Shown in pieces: positions 1 to 7,305 of a DNA stretch of 64,000 nucleotides; the first letter of the stretch is position 1, and every line of letters begins with the position of its first letter. The stretch covers positions 744,001 through 808,000 of the forward strand of contig NZ_WJIE01000005.1 of assembly GCF_009649845.1 (NCBI RefSeq), read 5' to 3'. The notes beneath the pieces are model-generated. The model did not search any database and was not told the origin of the DNA. It was given only the letters and a program-made list of their open reading frames with translations. The translations under genes and the position numbers were made by a program. The DNA comes from Polyangium spumosum. Lineage in GTDB: Bacteria; Myxococcota_A; Polyangia; Polyangiales; Polyangiaceae.

Positions 1-24
1 CAATTGGCATGTGCTGTGCCACGT

Positions 25-1176
25 TCACACATCCGGCGCCCCAGGGCCGCCATCCCTTTCCGGAAACGGAAGGCTGAGTTGCTCCGGAGCGCGCTCTGGC
101 CGACGCCACAAGAGCAGGTCGAGTTGCTCTCCTCCCGAAGGCACGGGCGACGACGTTGGCTCGGGGGCACGACCAGGCTTCTTTCCACCGCGGGGCGCAG
201 GCGGGGGCGGGGACGGCACTGACGGAGCCGGTGGCACCTCGCCCCCGCGCACGAGGCGAAGGAAGCCTGCGCCGCTCGGGAGCTCGCGCACGGGCCCGGT
301 CTGCGCCGGGAGCGTGAGGTGCTGCGGCACGGGTGCGTAGCCCTCTGGCTCGGAGAGGGCCGCCTCGATGAGCTCTTCGATCTCCCAGACGCGATCAACG
401 AGCCCCGCCTCGATCGCGGGGGTCACGCGGTGCGCCCCGTGGATCTTGCAGAAGTTGTACGCGGCGATCCCGAGCGACATCGCGGCGCGATGCCCGCGCA
501 TCGTCTTGCTGAAAGCGAGGCAGAGCCGGCGCGTGCGCCCGACCGTGTGGCGCAGGGTGAGGTTCAGCCGCTCGACGCCGGAGGTGCTCACGCGGGCTGC
601 ATCCGGCGCGCCGATGATCGAGCTCTTCCGGATGAAGTTCGCGTCGCGGGCCGGCTCATATCGATGATCGGGGCTCCTGGAGTAGCCGTACTGCTTCTGC
701 ACCTGCCCATATTGCACGTGCCCGCCGAAGCTCGCGCTCACCGCGCCGACGTACGTGGCGAGCCCGTCTGTCGAGATCTGCGGCACGACAAGCAGGCGAG
801 CGCGGAGGTCCGCGATGAATGCGTCGGTGGTGACCTGATCGCGCTTCCCAGCCCGGTAGGCGATCACGAGCTTCGTGCGTCGATCGAAGCCGATGAACGT
901 GTAGACGTCGCCCCACTCCTCGGGGTCTCCCTGGACGACGCGCCGCTCCTTCTTGGCGATGAAGCTCCACGTCTCGTCGCACTCCACGTCCTCACACGTG
1001 AGACCGCGCACAACACGGTTGTGGATCCGCGCGCAGCCCTCGCCGACGTCGAGCCCGAGTCGGAGGATGGTGCTCTTGGCGACGCCAGTCATCCGCTCGG
1101 TAGCGCGGATGCTGTTCCCCTCGATGAGCGACGAGACGACTCGCGCTCGGGTCTCCATCGGTAGAGCGTTCGCCAC
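25..1176 (-). CDS. IS1-family transposase (single ORF, proline-rich tail)
   Basis: This looks like a DDE transposase of the IS1 family. The N-terminal third has the helix-turn-helix typical of single-ORF IS1 transposases (EGNSIRATERMTGVAKST). The catalytic part shows ECDETWSF (first Asp), STDGLATY (second Asp) and TSGVERLNLTLR (the Glu), followed by the conserved AAYNFCKIHG and TPAIEAGL blocks. The frame is open to 1221; I chose the GTG at 1176 because AGGAGG lies directly upstream and the protein then begins MANALPMETR, as in relatives. After the catalytic core comes a roughly 85-residue Pro/Gly/Arg-rich tail that IS1 relatives usually lack. It contains two possible sliding-clamp motifs (QLDLLL and QLSLPF). 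The stop is only 24 bases from the window edge, so one terminal repeat is outside; I could not identify a convincing inverted repeat on the other side. It may be a complete element or a remnant. Confidence 0.85.
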   Translation of the reverse strand: MANALPMETRARVVSSLIEGNSIRATERMTGVAKSTILRLGLDVGEGCARIHNRVVRGLTCEDVECDETWSFIAKKERRVVQGDPEEWGDVYTFIGFDRRTKLVIAYRAGKRDQVTTDAFIADLRARLLVVPQISTDGLATYVGAVSASFGGHVQYGQVQKQYGYSRSPDHRYEPARDANFIRKSSIIGAPDAARVSTSGVERLNLTLRHTVGRTRRLCLAFSKTMRGHRAAMSLGIAAYNFCKIHGAHRVTPAIEAGLVDRVWEIEELIEAALSEPEGYAPVPQHLTLPAQTGPVRELPSGAGFLRLVRGGEVPPAPSVPSPPPPAPRGGKKPGRAPEPTSSPVPSGGEQLDLLLWRRPERAPEQLSLPFPERDGGPGAPDV

Positions 1177-1366
1177 AGCCTCCTGACCTCCAACAAGGAT
1201 GAGAGCCCGCTGCCAGGACACGGCCGGCAGCGACCTCGGTGTTGTAGACAGGAGGGGTAACCACCTCGTCGCGCGTGGAAATCCGGATCATCCATGATCC
1301 AGGTCAAGGATCCCCTACGAGGTTTTTCCGCGTTCCTTCATAAACACGTCGGCACTGATCTGGGGA

Positions 1367-1744
1367 TCAGGAAGAGCGCGAGCCGCGGCGCGCCCGCGCG
1401 CGGGCAGGGCGTCGCTGCTTCGTCGCTCCCGCAGCTCCTCGCAGCATCGCGAGCACGACATCCCGCGCGGCGACGGGCAGCGCGCGGATGGCGGTGAGAG
1501 CCTCCTGCTCCCAGTCCTCGAGCTCGCGCTCGCCGAGAAGCTCGGCCGCGCTCACGCCGAGCCGCTCGGCGATCAGAAGAAGAACTGGGATCGAGGGGAC
1601 GCGCTCGCCGCGCTCAAGGAGCCCGACGTAGTCCACGGAGACGTCGAGGTGCTCGGCCAAGACGGCCTGCGACCACCCGCGCGCGGCTCGGCACCGGCGC
1701 ATCACCTCGCCGATCCTCGCGGCGATCTTCGCCTCGCTCTCCAT
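1367..1744 (-). CDS. Small XRE-family DNA-binding regulator
   Basis: 125 residues. Residues about 8-65 form a Cro/CI helix-turn-helix: RIGEVMRRCRAARGWSQ, then VLAEHLDVSVDYVGLLERGE, with the usual LGVSAAELL helix at the end. The C-terminus is Arg/Ala-rich (RRPARARARRG) and probably non-specific DNA contact or disorder. The frame is open to 1924, but the ATG at 1744 is preferred because everything upstream of it is low complexity and overlaps the divergent gene. It faces the coiled-coil gene at 1866 across 121 bp containing two copies of a 12-base repeat, so autoregulation and control of that neighbour is a reasonable guess. No toxin partner is evident. Confidence 0.7.
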   Translation of the reverse strand: MESEAKIAARIGEVMRRCRAARGWSQAVLAEHLDVSVDYVGLLERGERVPSIPVLLLIAERLGVSAAELLGERELEDWEQEALTAIRALPVAARDVVLAMLRGAAGATKQRRPARARARRGSRSS

Positions 1745-1786
1745 GGCGCGGAGCAGAGATCCGCTGGCCTCCGGTTGCGACCGACC

Positions 1787-1821
1787 GAAAGTACGTGTAT
1801 CGACGAACGGAAAGTACGTGT
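1787..1821. promoter_or_regulatory. Two 12-base direct repeats, candidate operator
   Basis: GAAAGTACGTGT occurs at 1787-1798 and exactly again at 1810-1821, 23 bases apart (about two helical turns). Both lie in the 121 bp between the divergent XRE gene (start 1744) and the coiled-coil gene (start 1866). The spacing and position fit an operator for the XRE protein. This is inference only; no -10 or -35 was clear. Confidence 0.4.
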
Positions 1822-1865
1822 CTGGGGCGGCCGCCTGCTGGCCGCTCGACGAGGAGGCGAGCGCG

Positions 1866-2621
1866 ATGGGTCCGACGGGCGGGGCAGATGGCGGTGAGGA
1901 ACGTGTGGTGCTGAAGGTGGACACGGCGACGGCGCCGACGGCGCCCGCGCCCGCGCCCGCGCCGAGCCCGCGCTCAAGGCTCTGGACCTACGTCGCCGTC
2001 GTGGGCGGGCTGATCGTCGCCGCGCCCTTCGTGGTGGCCAGCCTGCACCAGCGCTCCGTCGCAGAGCAGAAGTGCGCCGGGGCGCGCAAGACCGTCGAGA
2101 ACCGGATCGCGCGGGAGGACTTCGAAGAGATCGAACGGTTCGTGGCCGAGGCGGAGCGGGTCTGCGGCTCGGAGCACGAGGAGGAGATCCGGAAGCTCCA
2201 GCGGGAGATCTCCGAGAAGCGCGGCCCCGCAGAGGAGCGTCAGGCGCGCGAGGCGCAGGAGCGGAGAGCGGCGGCGGCGAAGGAGGCCGTCGCCGAGGCC
2301 GAGGCGAACGAGCGCGCCGCCGTGAAGCTCTTCCCCGAGAGGGCCAAGCACATCGACGAGTGGCTCGCGGATGCCGAGAAGGCGATCGCGCAAGGGCGTC
2401 GGGAGGACGCGCTCACGGCCGTCGTCCGGTCAGAGCAGGTGCTCGACGGGTTCAAGGGGACGAGCGTCGAGCGGTCGCCGCGCTGGCGTGAGATCGAGCG
2501 GAGGATGGCCGCGCTGCGGAAGAGGCTCGGCGTGAAGGGGGACTCGGCGAGCGCGGCGTACGAGGAGGGGATCGCGAAGGAGGTGCTGCGGCAGCTCCAG
2601 GAGGACCGGGGCGGCAGGTAG
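1866..2621 (+). CDS. Membrane-anchored coiled-coil protein, function unknown
   Basis: 251 residues, not recognised as a named family. The start is the ATG at 1866, with GAGGAGG just upstream; the same frame is open further back but overlaps the divergent regulator. The N-terminus (about 1-38) is Ala/Pro-rich, followed by one hydrophobic helix at roughly 40-60 (LWTYVAVVGGLIVAAPFVVA). The rest is highly charged and predicted mostly coiled coil, with runs of Glu/Arg/Ala and repeated EAERV / EAEAN / AEKAIA patterns. The likely topology is a short cytoplasmic N-terminus, one membrane pass and a long extracytoplasmic helical stalk. It sits beside a transposase and an XRE regulator, so it may be mobile-region cargo. 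Confidence 0.65.
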   Translation: MGPTGGADGGEERVVLKVDTATAPTAPAPAPAPSPRSRLWTYVAVVGGLIVAAPFVVASLHQRSVAEQKCAGARKTVENRIAREDFEEIERFVAEAERVCGSEHEEEIRKLQREISEKRGPAEERQAREAQERRAAAAKEAVAEAEANERAAVKLFPERAKHIDEWLADAEKAIAQGRREDALTAVVRSEQVLDGFKGTSVERSPRWREIERRMAALRKRLGVKGDSASAAYEEGIAKEVLRQLQEDRGGR

Positions 2622-2736
2622 CACCGGCCCGGCGACCGCCTCACGCGCCCTCGCCAAGCGCTTCAGGTGGTCGTTGTTGACGCCGAGGTGGTCGCGAGGT
2701 GGTCGCGTTTGAGGGCGGTCGCGACCACTACCCGCG

Positions 2737-2902
2737 CACGCGTCTCCAGGTCTCGCCCACGCGTCTCCAGGTCTCGTGCGACCGACCTCAAGGTGAGCGA
2801 ACGAACCCCGAAGGTCACGCCCACGCGTCTCCAGGTCTCGCGCGCACGTCTTCAGGTCGCGCGCGCGCGACCTCCACCTCGCGCGGACGCGCCTCTCCAG
2901 TG
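2737..2902. repeat. Degenerate 21-22 bp tandem repeat array
   Basis: The core CACGCGTCTCCAGGTCTCG is exact at 2737-2755, 2758-2776 and 2822-2840, with a diverged copy at 2845-2861. The bases between also fit a unit of about 21-22 bp in weaker form. The array fills the gap between the coiled-coil gene and the EboD-like gene (2622-2902); I see no gene in this gap. A 21 bp unit keeps every frame open and would encode seven-residue repeats, but there is no start site or codon bias to suggest it is translated. Confidence 0.7.
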
Positions 2903-4114
2903 TCACGCCAGCGCAAACGCGTGCGCCCGGTGCGCGTCGCGGTGCGCCAGCCGCGTGATCGCCTCGCGCAGGACGTCCTCGCGTAGCTCTTGCGAGGTCA
3001 CGCCTCGGCCGATGCCGCAGAGCAAGGGCACGCGCGGCGCGTGGCCGAAGGAGCGCTCGGACAGGCCGTCGAGCAAGAGGAGACGGCCCTCGGAGTCGAC
3101 GTTGCCGAGCGCGTCGTGCCAGAGTCGCAAGCCGAGCCGCTCGAGCAGGCGGTGGATCGCCTCGCGGTCGGCCTCGCCGAGCGTCCTGTGGAGCGCGCCG
3201 AGCGTCGTGTCGAGCGCGATGCCCACCGCGAGCGCCTCGCCCTGGCGGATGCGGCGCTCGGTGGAGAGCTCGATCCGATCCGCCGCCCACGCCCCGAACG
3301 CGAGCGGGCCCTCGGGGCCGTAGACCTCCTCGTCCGACGTGTGGGCCGCGAGGTCCGCGTGCAGCGCCGCGCTCCGCTGGAGCAGCTCGGCGACCGCGTC
3401 ACGCTCGCCCGAGGCGACGCGGTGCGCATGCGCGACGATCCAGCCGAAGAGCTGCTCGTCCCAGAGCAACGCGGCGCGTACGGCCTGGACGAGGCCAAAG
3501 ACCTTCTCGCGTGTCTTCTGCGTCTCGACGAACCGGCGATCACACACCACGGCGAAGGGCGCGCGGAACGTGCACAAGAAGTCCTTCGTGCCGAACGCGT
3601 TGATCGAGCTCTTCGGCAACACCGCAGGGCCGGCCTGCGCGAGCGTGGTCGTCGGGACACGCACGACGCGCGGCGCGCTCTGCATCGTCGACGCGGCGAA
3701 CCCCGCGAGGTCGAGCAACGACGCTCCGCCCACGGTGAGCAGGATCGAGCGTCGATCCAGCTCCAGCGCGTGGAAGTACGCCTGCAGGCGCGAAGGCAAC
3801 GTCGCGTCGTCCTTCATGTTCTCTCCCCCGCCCTGAACGATCGGCGGAGCCACGAGATCCAGCGCGTCGTTGTGACACCGAGCATACCGCTCGATGTGCA
3901 AATTCAGCTCGGGCTGGGCAGCGAGCGCACCTCGGTCGACGATGGCGGCGACGCGGTGCCTCTGGTCGGGCTCACGCCGGACGAGGAGGTGCCGCAAGTC
4001 ACGGTTCATCGGCGAGAACACGTCGCTCGTGAAGCAGACGGGGTACTCGAACGACGACGATGAGGCTCTGACTTGGACAATCACAGCGCGCTCCAGAGGT
4101 GAGCACGCGTGCAT
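2903..4114 (-). CDS. EboD/3-dehydroquinate-synthase-like protein, catalytic ligands lost
   Basis: 403 residues, co-linear with EboD, the dehydroquinate-synthase-like protein of ebo clusters. Landmarks in order are [86 protein letters not shown] and [14 protein letters not shown]. Active family members carry Glu in G-x-AEAVK, His in the FGHW-type motif and His in RHGEAV as metal ligands. Here these are GLVQAVR (Gln), FGAW (Ala) and RQGEAL (Gln). The Q-N/D-SGVGVK loop is also changed, to QAGPAVLPK. It is therefore probably a pseudoenzyme, although the fold looks intact and the frame is undisturbed. No other ebo gene is nearby. The start may be the ATG at 4114 or the GTG at 4084; the latter has CTGGAG six bases upstream. 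Confidence 0.75.
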   Translation of the reverse strand: MHACSPLERAVIVQVRASSSSFEYPVCFTSDVFSPMNRDLRHLLVRREPDQRHRVAAIVDRGALAAQPELNLHIERYARCHNDALDLVAPPIVQGGGENMKDDATLPSRLQAYFHALELDRRSILLTVGGASLLDLAGFAASTMQSAPRVVRVPTTTLAQAGPAVLPKSSINAFGTKDFLCTFRAPFAVVCDRRFVETQKTREKVFGLVQAVRAALLWDEQLFGWIVAHAHRVASGERDAVAELLQRSAALHADLAAHTSDEEVYGPEGPLAFGAWAADRIELSTERRIRQGEALAVGIALDTTLGALHRTLGEADREAIHRLLERLGLRLWHDALGNVDSEGRLLLLDGLSERSFGHAPRVPLLCGIGRGVTSQELREDVLREAITRLAHRDAHRAHAFALA

Positions 4115-4150
4115 GCGGCGTACCGACCGGCCAGGCGCGATGATGGGCAG

Positions 4151-4189
4151 AAATGAACAATCCCCGGGAGGCGCGAGGCCTGCCGGGGA
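4151..4189 (-). terminator. Rho-independent terminator after tRNA-Pro
   Basis: Arms 4161-4172 and 4178-4189 pair over 12 bp with one mismatch around a 5-base loop. Reading on the minus strand, the hairpin is followed by the T-rich TTGTTCATTT (4160-4151). It begins 25 bases beyond the tRNA-Pro 3' end. Confidence 0.75.
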
Positions 4190-4210
4190 CGGTTCGTGTC
4201 TCGTTGCTGC

Positions 4211-4287
<77 letters not shown>

Positions 4288-4322
4288 AGTGCCTCCGGCT
4301 TTCGCCGTCGACGTGGGGGCGC

Positions 4323-4351
4323 ACCATGCTCGCACAGGACGCTTCTGTCAA
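4323..4351 (-). promoter_or_regulatory. Candidate sigma-70 promoter for tRNA-Pro
   Basis: On the minus strand, TTGACA (4351-4346) is followed after 17 bases by CATGGT (4328-4323), about 36 bases before the tRNA 5' end. The -35 is perfect and the -10 is weak (3 of 6 matches). Confidence 0.5.
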
Positions 4352-4646
4352 GTCCTGATGAGCAGAGACCGCCGTTCAGGGGACACCGCCCTGGGCGGCC
4401 TCACGTCCGCCGGGGACGTCGCCTGTGCGGAAAAATCTTGAAACGCAAGCAAAAAAAGCGATCCCGGACCGGACGGGCTCGTGTTAAAGTGCTACTGGAA
4501 TCAAGGCTTGGGGGAGCCAAGGACGCCCCCAGTTCGAGATGCGGCGACTCCAGGGGGGGATTCGAGGGAAGAGCCCGGTCGGTCCGGGTGGCGCCCTCGG
4601 CGTCGACGATAGCCCCGGTCGATGTGGCCGCGAATAGGAGGATAAG
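4352..4646. other. Intergenic stretch upstream of the response regulator
   Basis: Together with the tRNA promoter, this completes a 359-base gene-free stretch (4288-4646). I see no reading frame with coding character. An A-rich run (AAGCAAAAAAAGCG near 4447) and GTTAAAGT (near 4482) are the only AT-rich blocks and may belong to the promoter of the gene at 4647. AGGAGG at 4637-4642 is its ribosome binding site. Confidence 0.4.
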
Positions 4647-5255
4647 GTGGCAATCGAGCTTCCGGCTGTTCGCATCCTGATCGTGGACGATGACCGAGCC
4701 ATCTGCGACTACATGCAGACGTTGCTCGAGCGGGATGGTTACCAGGTCAAGACCCTGGTGGATCCATCGGCCGTGGAGGAGGAGGTCCGCACCGGCGGGT
4801 ATCACCTCATCATCCTCGATCTGATGATGCCCAAGCTCGACGGGATCGAGGTGCTCAAGCGCATCCGCAAGGTCGACACCGACATCGCGGTCGTCATCTT
4901 CACGGGCTTCCCGAACCTGGAGAGCGCCGTGCAGTCGATGAAGCTCGACGCCGTCGACTACATCAAGAAGCCCTTCAACGTGGACGAGTTCCGCGAGGTG
5001 CTCGCCCGCGTGATGCGCAAGAAGGGCCTGGCGCGCACGCCCGAGGAGCAGCTGCACCGCGTCATCGGCGACACGATCCGCAACCTCCGCAAGGAGAAGG
5101 ATCTGACGCTCAAGCAGATGGCCAGGCGCACCGGGCTCAGCGTCTCCCTGCTCTCGCAGATCGAGCGCGCCGAGTCGAGCGCGTCGATCTCGTCGCTCTA
5201 CAAGATCGCCGTCGCCCTGGAGTCACGTATCCAGGATCTGTTCGGGCAGTACTGA
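4647..5255 (+). CDS. Response regulator: receiver domain fused to XRE helix-turn-helix
   Basis: 202 residues, GTG start five bases after AGGAGG. Residues 8-125 are a receiver domain: acidic pocket D14-D16, phospho-acceptor D58 in LIILDLMMP, T86 in VIFTGF, and the K108-P109 pair. Residues about 135-200 are a Cro/CI-type helix-turn-helix (IGDTIRNLRKEKDLTLKQMA, then RTGLSVSLLSQIERAE and SISSLYKIAVAL). Receiver domains joined to XRE DNA-binding domains are less common than OmpR or NarL types. It acts as a cytoplasmic, phosphorylation-controlled transcription factor; the target genes cannot be read from the sequence. No histidine kinase is adjacent, so it is an orphan regulator here. It lies 88 bp upstream of trpE on the same strand, but nothing shows that they are co-regulated. 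Confidence 0.85.
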   Translation: MAIELPAVRILIVDDDRAICDYMQTLLERDGYQVKTLVDPSAVEEEVRTGGYHLIILDLMMPKLDGIEVLKRIRKVDTDIAVVIFTGFPNLESAVQSMKLDAVDYIKKPFNVDEFREVLARVMRKKGLARTPEEQLHRVIGDTIRNLRKEKDLTLKQMARRTGLSVSLLSQIERAESSASISSLYKIAVALESRIQDLFGQY

Positions 5256-5342
5256 CGGACGCCCCGGTCACACGAGAACAAGGCGGCTCCCGAGCTTCGA
5301 TCCCCGCGGCAACACGCGCTCGCTCGGTGTAACCTCTCGCGC

Positions 5343-6860
5343 GTGAGCCAGAGCCAGATCCTCACCCGGACCCTCGCCGCCGATCACGTCACGCCCGTCC
5401 GCGCCTACAACGCGCTGCGCGCACAATCCGCCGGTCGCTCGTCCTTCCTGCTCGAGTCGGTGCTGCCCGGCGAGCGCTGGGGGCGCTACTCGATCCTCGG
5501 CTACCGCGCGCGCACCGAGCACGCCTACCCGCCCGGCGCGAACGCGCTCGAGCTGCTCGCAGGGGACGCCTCCGAGCTCGAGGACGCCGAGGGGCTCGCC
5601 GCGCGCTTCTCGCAGGCGCTCGTGGGTTACCTCGTCTACGACGCGGCGAACGTGGCGAACGGCATCAAGCCGTGGCCCAACGAGGGGATGAGCGGGAGGC
5701 TGATGCGCGACTGCACGGTGGTCGTGTTCGACAACCTCCAGCAGACGCTCACGATCGCAGGTCGATCGAAGGGCGCGATCGATCGATGCGCGTGGGAGAT
5801 GACGCACGGGCCGGAGCTCGATCCGTTGCCGTCACCCGACCCGACGCTGGAGGCGCTCTTCGCCGAGCCGAACATCGACGACGACACGTACGCGATGAAG
5901 GTCATCAAGGCGAAGCAGTACATCGAGGCCGGGGATTGCCTGCAGATCGTCCTCGGCCGTACGTTCCGCGCGCCGCTGCGGAACGCGGACGCGTTCGACG
6001 TGTACCGCGCGCTGCGGGTGCTTTCGCCCTCGCCGTACCTGTTCTTCCTGGACTTCGCGGAGACGCCGTTCGCCGAGGGGATGGCGATCGCGGGCGCGTC
6101 GCCCGAGACGATGGTGCGCGTGTCGGGCGGGAAGGTGACGCTCCGGCCGATCGCAGGGACGCGGCCACGCGGCAAGACGCAGGAGGAGGACGAGGCGCTC
6201 GAGCGCGAGCTCGTCGCCGATCCAAAGGAGCGCGCCGAGCACGTGATGCTGGTGGACCTCGCGCGGAACGACGTGGGGCGGGTGGCCGCGGCAGGATCGG
6301 TGAACGTGACGAGCGAGATGAAGGTGCAGCGCTTCTCGCACGTGATGCACCTCGTGAGCGAGGTGGAAGGGACACTCGCGCCGGACAAGTCGCCGATCGA
6401 CGCGGTGCGCGCGGCGATGCCGGCAGGCACGCTCTCGGGCGCGCCGAAGGTGCGGGCGATGCAGATCATCCGCCAGCTCGAGCCAGGGCCGCGCGGGGTG
6501 TACGGCGGCGCGATCGGGTACGTGCTGCCGGATGGAACGGTCGACTTCGCGATCCCGATCCGCACGGTGATCGCACGCGCGGCCGAGTTCGAGGTGACGG
6601 CGGGCGCAGGGATCGTGGCCGACAGCGATCCGATGCGGGAGGCCGAGGAGACGCGCATCAAGGCGCGCGCGGCGCTGGCGGCGATCCGGAGCGCGCAGGA
6701 CGCAGTCGAGCGGCGCGAGGCAGAGGCCGCGGCGCTGCAGAAGCGGCGCGAGGAGGCGGAGCGGAAGAAGGCAGAGGCCGCGGCGGCGGAGGCAGCAGCG
6801 GCGGCGAGCGGCGAGGGTGAGGGCGGGGGTTCGAGCGAGCCGGGCGCTTCGAGCGGATGA
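5343..6860 (+). CDS. trpE: Anthranilate synthase component I
   Basis: This enzyme converts chorismate plus ammonia or glutamine to anthranilate, the first step of tryptophan synthesis. The chorismate-binding core is clear: IAGTRPRG, VMLVDLARNDVGRV, FSHVMHLVSEVEG, MPAGTLSGAPKVRAM, GPRGVYGGAIGY and the end motif GAGIVADSDP. The N-terminal domain includes LLESVLPGERWGRYSILG, the tryptophan-binding type of segment found in feedback-inhibited TrpE. The length is 505 residues with a GTG start. The last 55 residues or so (from about 450) are a low-complexity Glu/Ala/Lys then Gly/Ser tail, not part of the enzyme fold. No trpG, trpD or other trp gene follows, so the amidotransferase subunit must be elsewhere. 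PabB or another chorismate enzyme is less likely given the N-domain. Confidence 0.9.
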   Translation: MSQSQILTRTLAADHVTPVRAYNALRAQSAGRSSFLLESVLPGERWGRYSILGYRARTEHAYPPGANALELLAGDASELEDAEGLAARFSQALVGYLVYDAANVANGIKPWPNEGMSGRLMRDCTVVVFDNLQQTLTIAGRSKGAIDRCAWEMTHGPELDPLPSPDPTLEALFAEPNIDDDTYAMKVIKAKQYIEAGDCLQIVLGRTFRAPLRNADAFDVYRALRVLSPSPYLFFLDFAETPFAEGMAIAGASPETMVRVSGGKVTLRPIAGTRPRGKTQEEDEALERELVADPKERAEHVMLVDLARNDVGRVAAAGSVNVTSEMKVQRFSHVMHLVSEVEGTLAPDKSPIDAVRAAMPAGTLSGAPKVRAMQIIRQLEPGPRGVYGGAIGYVLPDGTVDFAIPIRTVIARAAEFEVTAGAGIVADSDPMREAEETRIKARAALAAIRSAQDAVERREAEAAALQKRREEAERKKAEAAAAEAAAAASGEGEGGGSSEPGASSG

Positions 6861-6867
6861 TTGCGCG

Positions 6868-7248
6868 TCAGACGCGGCGCGCCCCGATACCAAAGGCCAG
6901 TCGAATGCTCGGTCGCGTCAGATAAAAGACGACCACGCCCGCGATCACGATGGCGATCCACGCGGGCCATGCCGCCGCCGGGGCCGCGGCGACGGAGATG
7001 ATCGCGAAGAGGGCGTTCACGGCCTGGACGCCGAGCGTGACGACCCACGCCCAGGATCGCAGCATGAGCAGGCCCCAGGCGACGGCGAGCATGGCGATGC
7101 CCACCGCGACGTCGAGCGCGATCGCCCAGGGCGGCAGCGCCGCCCCCGTGAGGGCCGGGACGCTGGAGAGCACCGTGAGCACGCCGCTGAGCGCCATGAG
7201 CACGGCGACCGCGATGATGCCGGCCGGCCTTGTCGTCAGTTCCTTCAT
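6868..7248 (-). CDS. Small integral membrane protein, unknown
   Basis: 126 residues with four hydrophobic segments spaced as transmembrane helices: around AGIIAVAVLMALSGVLTVL, AIALDVAVGIAMLAVAWGLL, WAWVVTLGVQAVNALFAI and WIAIVIAGVVVFYL. Short loops join them and a basic tail follows. No enzyme motif is visible. It resembles generic four-helix DoxX-like or DUF membrane proteins only in architecture. The ATG at 7248 puts the first helix about ten residues in; the frame also has an ATG at 7266. It converges tail-to-tail with trpE, seven bases apart. Confidence 0.55.
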   Translation of the reverse strand: MKELTTRPAGIIAVAVLMALSGVLTVLSSVPALTGAALPPWAIALDVAVGIAMLAVAWGLLMLRSWAWVVTLGVQAVNALFAIISVAAAPAAAWPAWIAIVIAGVVVFYLTRPSIRLAFGIGARRV

Positions 7249-7305
7249 GACGACGAGCCGATGCAAGAGGCGCGCGACGCGCCCCTCGCGCCCGGCCGAT
7301 CGCCG

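Noticed and set aside
25-1300. Complete insertion sequence with defined ends
   Set aside because: Only 24 bases lie beyond the transposase stop before the window edge, and I could not find matching terminal repeats or a target duplication, so I report the gene only.
1367-1744. Toxin-antitoxin pair with an XRE antitoxin
   Set aside because: The neighbouring gene is divergent, has a membrane segment and coiled coil, and shows no toxin motif.
2737-2902. CRISPR array or coding heptad-repeat gene
   Set aside because: There are no spacers of constant length. All frames stay open because the unit is 21 bp, but none has a supported start or codon bias.
5343-6860. trp operon
   Set aside because: No trpG, trpD, trpC or other trp gene flanks the trpE gene. 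The downstream gene is a convergent small membrane protein.
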